Positions 1 through 8,367 of a stretch of DNA of 64,000 bases are shown here, one piece after another; the first letter of the stretch is position 1; each line of letters starts with the position of its first letter. This DNA comes from Chitinophaga sancti (GTDB taxonomy: Bacteria; Bacteroidota; Bacteroidia; Chitinophagales; Chitinophagaceae): NCBI RefSeq assembly GCF_034424315.1, contig NZ_CP139972.1, positions 4,960,001-5,024,000 of the forward strand, written 5' to 3'. The position numbers and the translations under genes were made by a program. Under the pieces are notes generated by a model. That model was given only the letters and a program-made list of their open reading frames with translations, was not told where the DNA came from and ran no database searches.

Positions 1-958
1 CCTGACCGGAACCGTCATTCCAACCCAGCATTGCCAGCATGTTTACAAATGCTTCAGGCAGGAAACCGTTTTCACGGAAACCTTTGGTAAGCGTTTTTTC
101 TTTGGGATCAATCCAGTTCATAGCATATACAGGGAACCCGAGCCTGTCACCATCACGTTTTGACAATTTACCATTGCCATCAGGTTTCAGGATCAGTGGC
201 AGGTGTGCCCATTGAGGCATGTCTGCTTCCCAGCCCAGGTATTTCCATAGCAACAAGTGAACAGGGGCGGAGGGCAGCCATTCTTCACCACGGAAAGCGT
301 GGGTAATTTTCATGAGATAGTCGTCTACCACCACAGCAAGGTGATAGGTAGGCATACCATCGGCTTTCAGCAGTACTTTGTCATCGACGGTGCTGGTATT
401 GAACTGAACATGGCCACGAATCAGGTCGGTAAAGCTCACTTCCTCGTTTTCCGGCATTTTGATACGGATCACGTGACGGGTGCCATTTTTCAGCAGTTCA
501 GCAGTTTCGGCTTCAGATAAAGAAATGGAATTCTTCATCCGGGCACGGGCAGCATGATTATATTGTGGCGAAGGATTTTCTTCGGTTTTGAGACGGGTGC
601 GCATTTCTTCCAGCTCTTCCGGTGTATCAAAAGCATAATAGGCATGGCCTGCTTTTACCAGTTGCTCGGCGTATTCGCGGTACATAGGTTTACGTTCGCT
701 TTGGCGATATGGGGCATAAGGACCACCTTTTTCAGGGCTTTCATCTGCAATCATACCACACCATTTCAGGCATTCCATGATATATTCCTCTGCACCGGGA
801 ACATAACGGGTCTGGTCGGTATCCTCAATACGGAGCACAAATTCACCCTTGTGCTGTTTTGCAAATAAGTAATTGAATAGGACCGTGCGTACACCACCCA
901 GGTGTAATCCGCCGGTAGGACTGGGCGCAAATCGTACCCGAACTTTCTGTTGTTGCAT
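1..958 (-). CDS. gltX: Glutamyl-tRNA synthetase, N-terminal part (cut by window edge)
   Basis: Class I aminoacyl-tRNA synthetase that charges tRNA-Glu in the cytoplasm. The first 319 codons are present and the C-terminal tRNA-binding part lies outside the window. Near the start is [14 protein letters not shown], which contains the HIGH-like nucleotide-binding signature (here HLGG). Further on, KLSKRDG is the KMSKS-like loop. The order and spacing fit bacterial GltX. ATG at 958 is chosen because the catalytic fold starts at once after MQQQKVR. A TACCTTTG box ends only a few bases upstream of the ATG, so the mRNA may be nearly leaderless. GltX and GlnRS-like non-discriminating enzymes cannot be told apart from this fragment. 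Confidence 0.96.
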   Translation of the reverse strand, partial: MQQQKVRVRFAPSPTGGLHLGGVRTVLFNYLFAKQHKGEFVLRIEDTDQTRYVPGAEEYIMECLKWCGMIADESPEKGGPYAPYRQSERKPMYREYAEQLVKAGHAYYAFDTPEELEEMRTRLKTEENPSPQYNHAARARMKNSISLSEAETAELLKNGTRHVIRIKMPENEEVSFTDLIRGHVQFNTSTVDDKVLLKADGMPTYHLAVVVDDYLMKITHAFRGEEWLPSAPVHLLLWKYLGWEADMPQWAHLPLILKPDGNGKLSKRDGDRLGFPVYAMNWIDPKEKTLTKGFRENGFLPEAFVNMLAMLGWNDGSGQ

Positions 959-962
959 GGCG

Positions 963-970
963 CAAAGGTA
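963..970 (-). promoter_or_regulatory. Bacteroidota -7 promoter box for gltX
   Basis: On the minus strand the sequence reads TACCTTTG, a perfect TAnnTTTG -7 element of the Bacteroidota primary sigma factor. It ends four bases before the gltX ATG, implying a very short or absent 5' leader. No clear TTTG -33 element lies at the ideal spacing. Confidence 0.5.
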
Positions 971-1074
971 AAATGGAATTACGAATTACGGTTCAAGAAA
1001 AACTGATTTAGATCCTATATAGAACAAATACGGTTCAATTTATGCTACCTTTAAAATCAAATCCGAACCCATCC

Positions 1075-1701
1075 ATGTTTTATCTGACTAAGACGCCGGC
1101 TATCCTGAAAGCAATTTATAGCAATTGCACCTGGAGCCTTTCTCCTGCAAAGCCATCGGTGTACCTTACTTTTGATGATGGACCGCATCCTACGGCTACT
1201 CCTTTTATCCTGGATCTGTTGAAAAAGTACAATGCAAAAGGCACTTTCTTTTGTATTGGGAAGAATGTGGTGGAGTATCCGGAGATTTATCAGCGGATAT
1301 TGGAGGAGGGGCATACGACGGGGAATCATACCCATAATCATATGAATGGGTGGAAGACGGGAACAGATAAATATGTGGAGAATATGATGGAGGCGCGGAA
1401 GTTTATTAATTCTACCTTGTTCAGGCCACCTTATGGGCGGATTACGCCATTTCAGATCAGGCAGATTAAGCGGCTGGTGCCGGGGGCAAAGATTGTGATG
1501 TGGGATGTGTTGAGTGCGGATTTTGATACGGAAATAAATGGAGAGGCCTGTGTACAGAACGTGGTGTTCAAGTCAAAACCGGGTTCGATAATAGTTTTTC
1601 ATGATAGTACGAAGGCGTGGGAGCGGCTGGAGTATGCACTGCCGAGGGTGATGGAATATTTTAAGAAGAAGGGGCTGGAGATGGAAGCGATACCGGTGTA
1701 G
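1075..1701 (+). CDS. Polysaccharide deacetylase (NodB-homology domain)
   Basis: A metal-dependent carbohydrate esterase family 4 enzyme that removes acetyl groups from chitin-, peptidoglycan- or xylan-type glycans. The NodB motifs occur in order: TFDDGPHP with the catalytic Asp and metal-binding Asp, NHTHNH with the two metal His, RPPYG, MWDVLSADFD, and IVFHDS with the last His. At 208 aa it is little more than the catalytic domain, with no clear signal peptide. An in-frame ATG lies 33 bases upstream at 1042, but the protein from ATG 1075 (MFYLTKTPAILK) has the usual start of Chitinophagaceae relatives. The exact substrate cannot be inferred. Confidence 0.9.
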   Translation: MFYLTKTPAILKAIYSNCTWSLSPAKPSVYLTFDDGPHPTATPFILDLLKKYNAKGTFFCIGKNVVEYPEIYQRILEEGHTTGNHTHNHMNGWKTGTDKYVENMMEARKFINSTLFRPPYGRITPFQIRQIKRLVPGAKIVMWDVLSADFDTEINGEACVQNVVFKSKPGSIIVFHDSTKAWERLEYALPRVMEYFKKKGLEMEAIPV

Positions 1702-1716
1702 TGTGGGAATAAAAAA

Positions 1717-1773
1717 CCCAGGTTCCTTGCTCCCCTGTTGGCATTCGCGCTTTCGGGCAATTAGAAACCTGGG
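1717..1773. terminator. Inverted repeat between convergent genes
   Basis: The arms CCCAGGTT and AACCTGGG face each other between the convergent deacetylase and lipoprotein genes and could act as a bidirectional terminator. The 41-base loop is long, so this is a moderate call. Confidence 0.4.
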
Positions 1774-1783
1774 CAGTTATTTA

Positions 1784-2665
1784 TTATTTAGGCAGTTTGA
1801 TTGTCTTCACTTTATCGCCTACTGATACTGTTAAAGAGTCATCACATACACCATTACCATAATCTAAGATAGCGGACATAGCGTTGAATGTAACTGTCGC
1901 TTTACCTTTCCCGATAAAAGCACAGCTCAGTTTTCTTTCCAGGGCAGAGGAATCTGCAACTGTGATATAAGCAGTTTTACCGGTTGCATATACCAGGGAG
2001 TCAGTACCTGCGTAAGTAAAGATATCATCATACACATCACCCAGGGTTGCAGTACCGGCAGTTTGTGTATAAGTTCCGCGACCTCCAAAGCCTACCGTTG
2101 TAGTATCGAGGGTTACAGAACCGCCGGAAATAACGGAGAGGTATTTGTAACCGCTGTTATTGCTGGCATTGGTGATGGTCTGGGTACCAGTGATCGCTTT
2201 ACCATTTACGGTGTAAGTGAGTGGTTTTATAGTAATTACAGAACCTGTATAGTAGAAGTAACCAGACATTGTGATCTGGATGGTACCTACACGGATACGA
2301 CCAGATTCGTCAGCACAGCCTGCGTCAAAGCTTACTAATATTGTTTTAGGCCAGTTGTCTTGCTGCACATCATCCACAGTATATTTATAGCAGGATCCAA
2401 GTTTGGAATTAATATCATGAGCAGCTTTACGACCTGTTTGAGAATAGCCCGCATCCCGGCACACTTCCTGTGCAACTACGAAAAGGTCATCGAAATAGCC
2501 TAATGCAATAGCCTGGTCGCTGGCAGCGGACAGGGTCAAATTATCGTTAGTATTACTTTTAGTCACATCAGTATTGCTCTTGGAGCAAGCATAAAACAAA
2601 GTGGCTGTCAATAAAAGGCACATAACACCTGCGAGGATACGGTTAAAGCAAAAATAGCTTCTCAT
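1784..2665 (-). CDS. Putative lipoprotein, function unknown
   Basis: A 293-aa protein with a lipoprotein signal peptide: charged start, hydrophobic core, then a LFYAC lipobox with the acylated Cys near residue 27, followed by a Ser/Asn/Thr-rich linker. The rest is rich in Thr, Gly and aromatic residues in a beta-strand-like alternation, so a beta-rich surface or periplasmic fold is plausible. I recognise no family. It is divergent from the tatD-like gene and convergent with the deacetylase. A short palindrome (2700-2715) lies in the divergent spacer. Confidence 0.75.
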   Translation of the reverse strand: MRSYFCFNRILAGVMCLLLTATLFYACSKSNTDVTKSNTNDNLTLSAASDQAIALGYFDDLFVVAQEVCRDAGYSQTGRKAAHDINSKLGSCYKYTVDDVQQDNWPKTILVSFDAGCADESGRIRVGTIQITMSGYFYYTGSVITIKPLTYTVNGKAITGTQTITNASNNSGYKYLSVISGGSVTLDTTTVGFGGRGTYTQTAGTATLGDVYDDIFTYAGTDSLVYATGKTAYITVADSSALERKLSCAFIGKGKATVTFNAMSAILDYGNGVCDDSLTVSVGDKVKTIKLPK

Positions 2666-2793
2666 AGGATAAGTATAAATTTTTAATGAGGTTTTGCGGC
2701 CGTACTTTTGTACGGGAGATCGCTGATATATTTAATAAATACAAATATAATATTTTTAGGCTTCTATAGGAAAAAATTAATATTTAGGAAAAA

Positions 2794-3564
2794 ATGCAAT
2801 GGATTGATACACATGCCCATTTATATGGGGAAGATTTTTCTGATGACAGAACGGCGATGATTGAGCGAGCAATTCAGGCGGGCGTATATCAATTAATAAT
2901 GCCAAATATTGACAGTCAGTCAATTGAAGGAATGCTGGCATTAGAGCATCAGTTTCCGGGGGTATGTATACCTATGATGGGGGTGCATCCTTGTTATGTG
3001 AATGATAATGTGGATGAGGAGCTGGCAGTGGTGGAAAGCTGGCTGGAGAAGCGTGCTTTTAAGGCGATTGGGGAGATTGGGCTGGATTTTTACTGGGATA
3101 AGACTTTTACAGTGCAGCAATATAAGGCGTTCAGGCGGCAACTGGACCTGGCCCGGCAATATGGTATTCCGGTAGCGATCCACAGCCGGGAGAGCACCCG
3201 GGAATGTATAGATGAAGTTCGTGCATTGCAGGATGGCAGGTTGAGTGGGGTATTTCATTGTTTTGGCGGAACGATAGCGGAGGCGCGTGAGATCATTGAT
3301 CTTGGGTTTTACCTGGGCATTGGAGGTGTGGTGACTTTTAAGAAGTCAGGGCTGGATGTAACGCTGGGGGAGATAGGCATGGAACACATTGTATTAGAGA
3401 CAGATGCGCCTTACCTGGCACCTGTTCCATATAGGGGGAAAAGGAATGAGAGTTCGTATATTCCATTGATCGGTCAGAAAATTGCAGATATAAAAAATCT
3501 AAAAATTGAAGATGTAGCTGCAATAACGACAAGCAATGCGTTGAAATTATTCAAAACTAACTAA
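2794..3564 (+). CDS. TatD family metal-dependent hydrolase
   Basis: A 256-aa TIM-barrel amidohydrolase-type protein; TatD/YcfH/YjjV relatives act as 3'-5' exonucleases. Visible metal and active-site motifs: DTHAHLY near the start, MMGVHPCYV, AIGEIGLDFYW with the bridging Glu, IPVAIHSRES, GVFHCFGG and LETDAPYLAP. Length is normal for the family. The start ATG is preceded by AGGA. It ends 56 bases before the asparaginase ATG on the same strand. The family assignment is firm; the real substrate is not known. Confidence 0.93.
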   Translation: MQWIDTHAHLYGEDFSDDRTAMIERAIQAGVYQLIMPNIDSQSIEGMLALEHQFPGVCIPMMGVHPCYVNDNVDEELAVVESWLEKRAFKAIGEIGLDFYWDKTFTVQQYKAFRRQLDLARQYGIPVAIHSRESTRECIDEVRALQDGRLSGVFHCFGGTIAEAREIIDLGFYLGIGGVVTFKKSGLDVTLGEIGMEHIVLETDAPYLAPVPYRGKRNESSYIPLIGQKIADIKNLKIEDVAAITTSNALKLFKTN

Positions 3565-3576
3565 CTGATTACGCGG

Positions 3577-3584
3577 TAAATTTG
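3577..3584 (+). promoter_or_regulatory. TAnnTTTG -7 box before the asparaginase gene
   Basis: TAAATTTG matches the Bacteroidota -7 consensus and sits about 37 bases upstream of the ATG at 3621. It overlaps the only in-frame upstream start (3582), which argues for initiation at 3621. Confidence 0.45.
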
Positions 3585-3620
3585 CACGCATTTTTGATAC
3601 AGCAGATACAGCAGCTTGCA

Positions 3621-4655
3621 ATGAGTAAAATCCTGATTATTTACACGGGCGGAACAGTGGGTATGATCTACGATGAAAAGACAAAGGCTTTGCGGCCGAT
3701 TGGCTTTAACGAGATCAGGAACAACTTGCCCGAACTATACCGCATGGGCATAGATTTTTATGTGTATGCTTTCAATCCTCCCATCGATTCTTCTGACATG
3801 CAGCCGGAAATATGGGTAGAACTGGCTTCTATTATTGAGGACAGGTACGACCGGTATGATGGTTTTGTGATCCTGCATGGGTCTGATACGATGTCGTTTA
3901 CGGCATCGGCACTGAGTTTTATGTTGGAGAACCTGGCGAAGCCGGTGATTTTGACGGGGTCTCAGTTGCCTATTGGAAAGATCAGGACGGATGCGAAGGA
4001 GAACATTATTACGGCGATGGAGATCGCTTCTACCCGTCATAATGGGCATGTGGTGGTACCAGAGGTATGTATTTACTTTGACTTTTCGTTGTTCAGGGGG
4101 AATCGTTCCAAGAAGTATAATGCGGAGAAATTCGAGGCTTTTTATTCTATGAACTATGTACCGCTGGCGGAAGCAGGGATTGATATTAAGTATAAGACAC
4201 AGGCGGTATTGCCATTGCCTACGGCGCCATTGAAGGTGCATAAGCATATGGATGATAATGTGACGGTGTTGAAGATGTTCCCGGGGATTACGAGGAAGGC
4301 AGTGGAAGCGATACTGGGGATACAGGGATTGAAAGGGGTGATTATGGAGACGTTTGGTAGTGGGAATACGAATACGCAGCCGTGGTTTATAGATTGTTTG
4401 CGTAAGGCGATAGATAAGGGGATTGTGATTGTGGATGTTACGCAGTGTGACGGGGGGTCTGTAGAGCTGGGTAAGTATGAAACAAGTTCTTTATTGGCGC
4501 AGATAGGGGTGATTAGTGGGCATGATATGACGTTTGAGGCGGCGATTACGAAATTGATGTTTGTGTTGGGGCAGAATTTGGATGCGGTAGCGACGAGGGA
4601 GATGATAGAGACGAGTTTGAGAGGGGAGTTGACGCCGATAAATCATGAATGGTGA
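3621..4655 (+). CDS. ansA: Type I L-asparaginase
   Basis: Hydrolyses L-asparagine to aspartate and ammonia, probably in the cytoplasm because no signal peptide is seen. The N-terminal IIYTGGTVGM holds the first catalytic Thr, and LHGSDTMSFTASAL carries the second catalytic Thr-Asp pair. GSQLPIG and the C-terminal VDVTQCDGGSVELG region are also typical of the asparaginase/glutaminase fold. At 344 aa it is the usual type I length. Starting at ATG 3621 places the TGGT motif about eight residues from the N-terminus, as in relatives; the upstream alternative would lie inside the promoter box. Confidence 0.9.
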   Translation: MSKILIIYTGGTVGMIYDEKTKALRPIGFNEIRNNLPELYRMGIDFYVYAFNPPIDSSDMQPEIWVELASIIEDRYDRYDGFVILHGSDTMSFTASALSFMLENLAKPVILTGSQLPIGKIRTDAKENIITAMEIASTRHNGHVVVPEVCIYFDFSLFRGNRSKKYNAEKFEAFYSMNYVPLAEAGIDIKYKTQAVLPLPTAPLKVHKHMDDNVTVLKMFPGITRKAVEAILGIQGLKGVIMETFGSGNTNTQPWFIDCLRKAIDKGIVIVDVTQCDGGSVELGKYETSSLLAQIGVISGHDMTFEAAITKLMFVLGQNLDAVATREMIETSLRGELTPINHEW

Positions 4656-4685
4656 CGAAGATCAGTTTTATTCTTTCGAGAATAT

Positions 4686-4716
4686 TTTGGAATTGTGGTT
4701 GAAATGGCTACCTTTG
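4686..4716 (+). promoter_or_regulatory. Promoter of tRNA-Ser
   Basis: TTTG (4686-4689), a 19-base spacer and TACCTTTG (4709-4716) match the Bacteroidota promoter consensus, about 28 bases before the tRNA. This is the clearest promoter in the window. Confidence 0.75.
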
Positions 4717-4727
4717 CCATCCGAAAT

Positions 4728-6401
4728 TCAAGCCACAAACCAAGGAAAGGTGCAGGAGTGGCTGAACTGGCTCGCCTGGAAAGCGGGTATACCGCAAGGT
4801 ATCAAGGGTTCGAATCCCTTCCTTTCCGCTAAGAGGGACTGATTATCTAAATGATGATCGGTCCCTTTTTCATTTTGGGGTGGATTGCCCGATAGGTGGG
4901 CAATCCGTGAGAAAATAAAATTTACTTTTGGGGTTCGAAATGACTCATTTTGGCGGTCGTAGATGATTCCTTGAGGGAAGATGAGAGTTTGGAGTTTTTC
5001 TTTGGCACCTGTGTCGCTGGAGCGCCATACCATAGCGAGATTGGAAGAAAGAGATATGGCTTGGTTTATTTCTTCTTCAGGGTTCGAAATACTTCCGGTG
5101 CATTTTTCCAATTTGGTGGAAATAAGATTCCGCTCCTTACTGTACCGGGAATAAAACTTGTCGAACGTCTCCTGCCCTATTTCCTTTAGAACATACCTGC
5201 TTTCCTCCAAGCCATCGATCTTGTTATCGACCTCCTTTAATTGGGCGGTTAATATTTTCTGTTGTTCCATGTTTTCCCTGTTCATTTCATAATACTCCTC
5301 AAGAAGTACCTTTCTAAGGGATCCTGTCTGATTATCATCAAAACAGAATTGACTTAATAACTGCTCAAATAGTTCGTGCATTTTTTTAGCACTTTTATTG
5401 CATTTACAACCATCTTTACGGCACTTGTAATACCACAATGACTTTGATTTGACTACATAACCAGTAAATGGCTGGTTACAGGTATCACATTTAATGAAGA
5501 TTTTAAGAGGCACCGCATCTTGTTCCTTTTTGTGTGGTACTCCATATCCTCCCGTACCTTGATGAATGTTATTGACTTTTAAAAAGATTTCAGGGCTTAT
5601 CATCTTCTCATGGTCACCTTCCACTATTTTACCTTCCAATAACCCGTGGTTAATCATACCACAATAAAAAGGACGTTTAAATATCTTAGTTAACTGCTGT
5701 TTATACATCTTAACTCCCATAGCCTTCAGCCTGGAAATAATTTCCTCATTCTTCATACCCTCGGCCTTCCAGATAAATGCCTTCTTTATCTTTTTACCTA
5801 CTTCGTTTACAACAATTTTACGTTGACCGTTAATCTTCACAATATCATATCCCTGCGGTGGCTTAGTTACCCAAATACCTTTGTCAAACTTTTCTATCAT
5901 CCCGGCAACTGCTTTTTGCTTACGCAGCTGATTATCGTACTGACTAAACAAAAAGGTAATATTCTGATGCAATACACCACTAGGATTGGATGTATCAGTT
6001 GGCTGAGTTACTGCAAATATTGTAACACCATAATTCTCCCTTAATTCCTCGGCTAATTTAATGGCAGCACCTCCTGTTCGGGAGAAACGATCAAGTGTAT
6101 AAACTAATATATGGCTCACTTTTCCCTTACGGGTTTTAATAAAGTCCAACATCCGATTAAACTCTTTACGACCATCGGTTTTAGCGCTTTCATAAGTACC
6201 TCCAAAGTAACCGATGATACCCAAATTGTTCTTGCGGGCAGATTCTTCGATTGATTTACGCTGAACATCCAGGCTTAAATTATGGTCTGCCTGTTCCTTA
6301 CTGGATACCCTGGTATATACCACAGCTGCCTGTGCGGCCACTTTAACAGGTTGTTTTTTGGAATAGTTTCCAAATTGTTTAAAAGCGTTAATAATACTCA
6401 T
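4728..6401 (-). CDS. Large serine recombinase (island integrase)
   Basis: A 557-aa site-specific recombinase that probably inserts and excises the island. The N-terminal resolvase domain has VVYTRVSSKEQ with the nucleophile Ser33, and YTLDRFSR. A recombinase domain follows (VTKPPQGYD onward), then a zinc ribbon with paired Cys (CDTCNQPF and CRKDGCKC, about residues 305-335) and a coiled-coil-like segment before the C-terminus. The last 32 codons are the antisense strand of tRNA-Ser, so this tail is created by the insertion site. In the decayed second copy the frame stops exactly where the tail would begin, so the native protein is probably about 525 aa. A 9-bp hairpin (4882-4906) inside the gene is conserved in both copies. 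Confidence 0.9.
   Translation of the reverse strand: MSIINAFKQFGNYSKKQPVKVAAQAAVVYTRVSSKEQADHNLSLDVQRKSIEESARKNNLGIIGYFGGTYESAKTDGRKEFNRMLDFIKTRKGKVSHILVYTLDRFSRTGGAAIKLAEELRENYGVTIFAVTQPTDTSNPSGVLHQNITFLFSQYDNQLRKQKAVAGMIEKFDKGIWVTKPPQGYDIVKINGQRKIVVNEVGKKIKKAFIWKAEGMKNEEIISRLKAMGVKMYKQQLTKIFKRPFYCGMINHGLLEGKIVEGDHEKMISPEIFLKVNNIHQGTGGYGVPHKKEQDAVPLKIFIKCDTCNQPFTGYVVKSKSLWYYKCRKDGCKCNKSAKKMHELFEQLLSQFCFDDNQTGSLRKVLLEEYYEMNRENMEQQKILTAQLKEVDNKIDGLEESRYVLKEIGQETFDKFYSRYSKERNLISTKLEKCTGSISNPEEEINQAISLSSNLAMVWRSSDTGAKEKLQTLIFPQGIIYDRQNESFRTPKVNFIFSRIAHLSGNPPQNEKGTDHHLDNQSLLAERKGFEPLIPCGIPAFQASQFSHSCTFPWFVA
4744..4828 (+). tRNA. tRNA-Ser (anticodon GGA)
   Basis: The acceptor stem pairs GGAAAGG with CCTTTCC, followed by discriminator G. 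The anticodon stem CTCGC/GCGGG closes the loop CTGGAAA, giving anticodon GGA. A long variable arm (ATACC-gcaa-GGTAT) marks a class II serine tRNA. The T-arm carries GGTTCGAATCC. CCA is not encoded. The 3' end is the insertion point of the genomic island, and the island recombinase's reading frame runs antisense through the whole gene. Confidence 0.96.
4835..4870 (+). terminator. Terminator after tRNA-Ser, inside the recombinase 3' end
   Basis: GGGACTGATTATC (4835-4847) pairs fully with GATGATCGGTCCC (4853-4865), allowing two G-U pairs, and is followed by TTTTT. It is a good intrinsic terminator for the tRNA and lies just inside the island. An almost identical hairpin recurs beside the decayed recombinase copy near 23,354. 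Confidence 0.75.
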
Positions 6402-6660
6402 GCGGCTAATTTTTCAGGTGATGGATTAAGATTTACAAATGGTGTCTCAATGTGTTCTGAGTGGTTAACAGATAGTAGGATCCTCGCGAATATTTTAAGT
6501 GTTATTAAAAGCTCAGGGTCTGATATATTTAGGCTTTCAGTATCCTCTGATGGTTCAGTTAACTCAGTGTTGCACATAGGAAGAAATTAAAATGGAAAAA
6601 ATAATACTCATAATGCAATAGGGAGTATAAAATTAATTACACTCCCTATTACGGATACTA

Positions 6661-6912
6661 CTATTCATCCTGGTCATCATCATCTTCCTCGTCATCGTCA
6701 CCTTCTTCATCACTGTTATCAGCTATCATATCCTCTATCTTATGAATTACTTTCCTGTCTTGTTTACTATACTGTAGTTCAAGACTGATTGTATCTTCAT
6801 CCTCATCTACTTCCATGATGGTATGCTCAAGTTCGTGTTCGCAAATTAAACTGCATACATCCAGCATAATATCGGCTGGTATATCAAATACCTGTCTTGT
6901 GAGTTTAGTCAT
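6661..6912 (-). CDS. Small protein with strongly acidic tail
   Basis: An 83-aa protein of unknown function. The first 60 residues look like a small alpha/beta domain (MTKLTRQVFDIPADIML...), and the last 20 are almost all Asp and Glu. Acidic tails of this kind occur in DNA-mimic and histone-like-binding proteins, but nothing more specific can be argued. It lies between the recombinase and the XRE gene, same strand, downstream of two phased repeat arrays. Recombination directionality factor or regulator of the recombinase is a guess from position only. Confidence 0.6.
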   Translation of the reverse strand: MTKLTRQVFDIPADIMLDVCSLICEHELEHTIMEVDEDEDTISLELQYSKQDRKVIHKIEDMIADNSDEEGDDDEEDDDDQDE

Positions 6913-6959
6913 AGTTTTTTTTCTACAAAATTACCACCGTCGAAAAAGGCAATGTCCGG

Positions 6960-7030
6960 ATTATGTCGAATTATGTAGTTTTATGTCAAATTTTACCTGA
7001 TTATGTCGAATTATGTCTAATTAGGTAGAC
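6960..7030. repeat. 10-bp phased direct repeats (TTATGTCGAA type)
   Basis: From 6961 the sequence falls into decamers: TTATGTCGAA, TTATGTAGTT, TTATGTCAAA, a degenerate unit, TTATGTCGAA, TTATGTCTAA, then TTAGGTAGAC. A 17-base direct repeat, ATTATGTCGAATTATGT, occurs at 6960-6976 and 7000-7016. One unit per helical turn would put every copy on the same DNA face, as in operator or iteron arrays. It lies just upstream of the acidic protein gene. Confidence 0.7.
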
Positions 7031-7115
7031 CGCCCATAAAAAAGGGAGCAGTAATGCCTAGTACCAAAAAAACAGACCAAGATTGGGGCAATCCTTTTGA
7101 TTTCGAATTAAAAAC

Positions 7116-7181
7116 ATATTGAAAACACATTGAAAACCGATTGAAAACAATTAAATACTATTGAGCTCCATTTAAAACAAG
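7116..7181. repeat. 11-bp tandem repeats (ATTGAAAAC type)
   Basis: Three near-identical 11-base units, each ending ATTGAAAAC (7116-7126, 7127-7137, 7138-7148), are followed by three degenerate AT-rich units up to 7181. The A-tracts are spaced about one helical turn apart, so the segment may be bent. It lies immediately 3' of the XRE gene. Confidence 0.65.
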
Positions 7182-7182
7182 T

Positions 7183-7467
7183 TTAAATAGTATTAGCCCT
7201 ATCTTTGATCTCAGCCCTACCCAATACATCTCTTATGTTAGCATTATAATATTCACAGAGCTTGTATAATCTGGAAGGATAAAAGTTCTTTAATAGCCCC
7301 TTTTCTACTTTAGTAATTGTGCGGGGAGACATCTTTGTATCCTTTGCAACCACTTTTATACTTTTCTTTTGATCCTTCCGTAATAAATACAATTCTTCAC
7401 CAAGGCATTGAGAAAAGTAACTAGTTGGCTGTGTAGTAGAATCTTTGCTTTTGGATGGCCGATTCAT
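7183..7467 (-). CDS. XRE-family helix-turn-helix regulator
   Basis: A 94-aa protein with one HTH_3-type DNA-binding domain: LGEELYLLRKDQKKSIKVVAKDTKMSPRTI... contains the five-helix XRE pattern, and KVEKGL marks the end of the recognition region. The N-terminal 25 residues are polar and probably disordered. It is the last gene of a three-gene operon; its ATG overlaps the TGA of the upstream gene (ATGA), indicating translational coupling. It probably autoregulates the operon or acts on the repeats next to its 3' end; this is inferred from position. Confidence 0.8.
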   Translation of the reverse strand: MNRPSKSKDSTTQPTSYFSQCLGEELYLLRKDQKKSIKVVAKDTKMSPRTITKVEKGLLKNFYPSRLYKLCEYYNANIRDVLGRAEIKDRANTI

Positions 7468-8366
7468 TGACTATTTACGTTTAACGGAAAACTAACAGGG
7501 AGTGCAGATTCTAAGCTATTCCGTTTTCTCTCGTATAACTTTTCTATTAAGTTTAACAAGGTTATAACCCTATCCATTATCGTTTTTGTGACCTCCGTAG
7601 ATACCGAATACGTATCCTTATAACGGGCTTCAGTATAGGCTCTATTTAACGTATTAAATAGGTCTGTTTCTTCTTTTGTCAGACACGGGAAGACAACCAT
7701 TACTTCCAGAGAGATATTACAGGTAAGCTTTAATAAACGAGAAAGATTATGGGTGGTTGGTCGGTAACCTGTGTACGCTCTTAGTATAGCAATGCATGCA
7801 TGCTCTACCGATTGGTGCAGGTCGAAAACAGTAAGCTCATTCCAGCCATTATTAAAACAATAAGCAGCAGTCTTTAAATAACGCTGTGCCTTGTCAAAGT
7901 TCGTGTGCCAATTAGCTTCTATAATATCCTTTAACATGGATGTTTCCATTTCCTGCCGTGGAGTTGACAAAACAAAACCATTACTATAAAGTATTACTCC
8001 ATAACGAAAAAGAGAAGAAACAAATCGTTTACCATTCTCCAAACCTTTGTTAACAGAATTCATTGGTAGTACAATAATGGTGGCATCAAAACGTAGTGAA
8101 AGTGCATATTTTTCTACCATATCAACTATTTCATGTTGCTGTCTTTTTTCCTCATCATCGGTTATTATTAATAAGTCATAGGTTGGAGATGTAGTTTCTA
8201 TTCGGGTATCTCTATCAAAAAAGCAACTCCAATCACTCATGGTAGTAGTTCGATAACCGTAGCATATTATTTTTAGTGGTAAAAAATTCTTTACAATCTT
8301 TTGTATTAACTGTACTAATTGCTCTCTCTGTGGCTTGGCAAGATGTTGGAAGGTTGTTGTGTTCAT
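7464..8366 (-). CDS. Nucleotidyltransferase-like plus HEPN domain protein
   Basis: A 300-aa protein joining a degenerate nucleotidyltransferase-like N-terminal half (ICYGYRTTT in place of the usual GSxxxG motif; YDLLIIT as strand with acidic residue) to a C-terminal HEPN domain from about residue 155 (FDKAQRYLKTAAYCFNNG...VEHACIAILRAYTGYRPTTHNLSRLL). In many systems separate HEPN and MNT proteins form toxin-antitoxin pairs in which MNT adenylylates HEPN; here both are on one chain. The RxxxxH ribonuclease motif is not clearly conserved. The gene starts 1 base after the histidine kinase stop and overlaps the XRE gene by 4 bases. Its role in signalling or defence is not known. Confidence 0.75.
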   Translation of the reverse strand: MNTTTFQHLAKPQREQLVQLIQKIVKNFLPLKIICYGYRTTTMSDWSCFFDRDTRIETTSPTYDLLIITDDEEKRQQHEIVDMVEKYALSLRFDATIIVLPMNSVNKGLENGKRFVSSLFRYGVILYSNGFVLSTPRQEMETSMLKDIIEANWHTNFDKAQRYLKTAAYCFNNGWNELTVFDLHQSVEHACIAILRAYTGYRPTTHNLSRLLKLTCNISLEVMVVFPCLTKEETDLFNTLNRAYTEARYKDTYSVSTEVTKTIMDRVITLLNLIEKLYERKRNSLESALPVSFPLNVNSQ

Positions 8367-8367
8367 T

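Noticed and set aside
2700..2715. CCGTAC-tttt-GTACGG palindrome in the divergent spacer
   Set aside because: Too short to call as operator or terminator; no second copy was seen.
4645..4842. A plus-strand frame across tRNA-Ser
   Set aside because: It lies within the tRNA and has no protein character; it exists only because the tRNA happens to be open in that frame.
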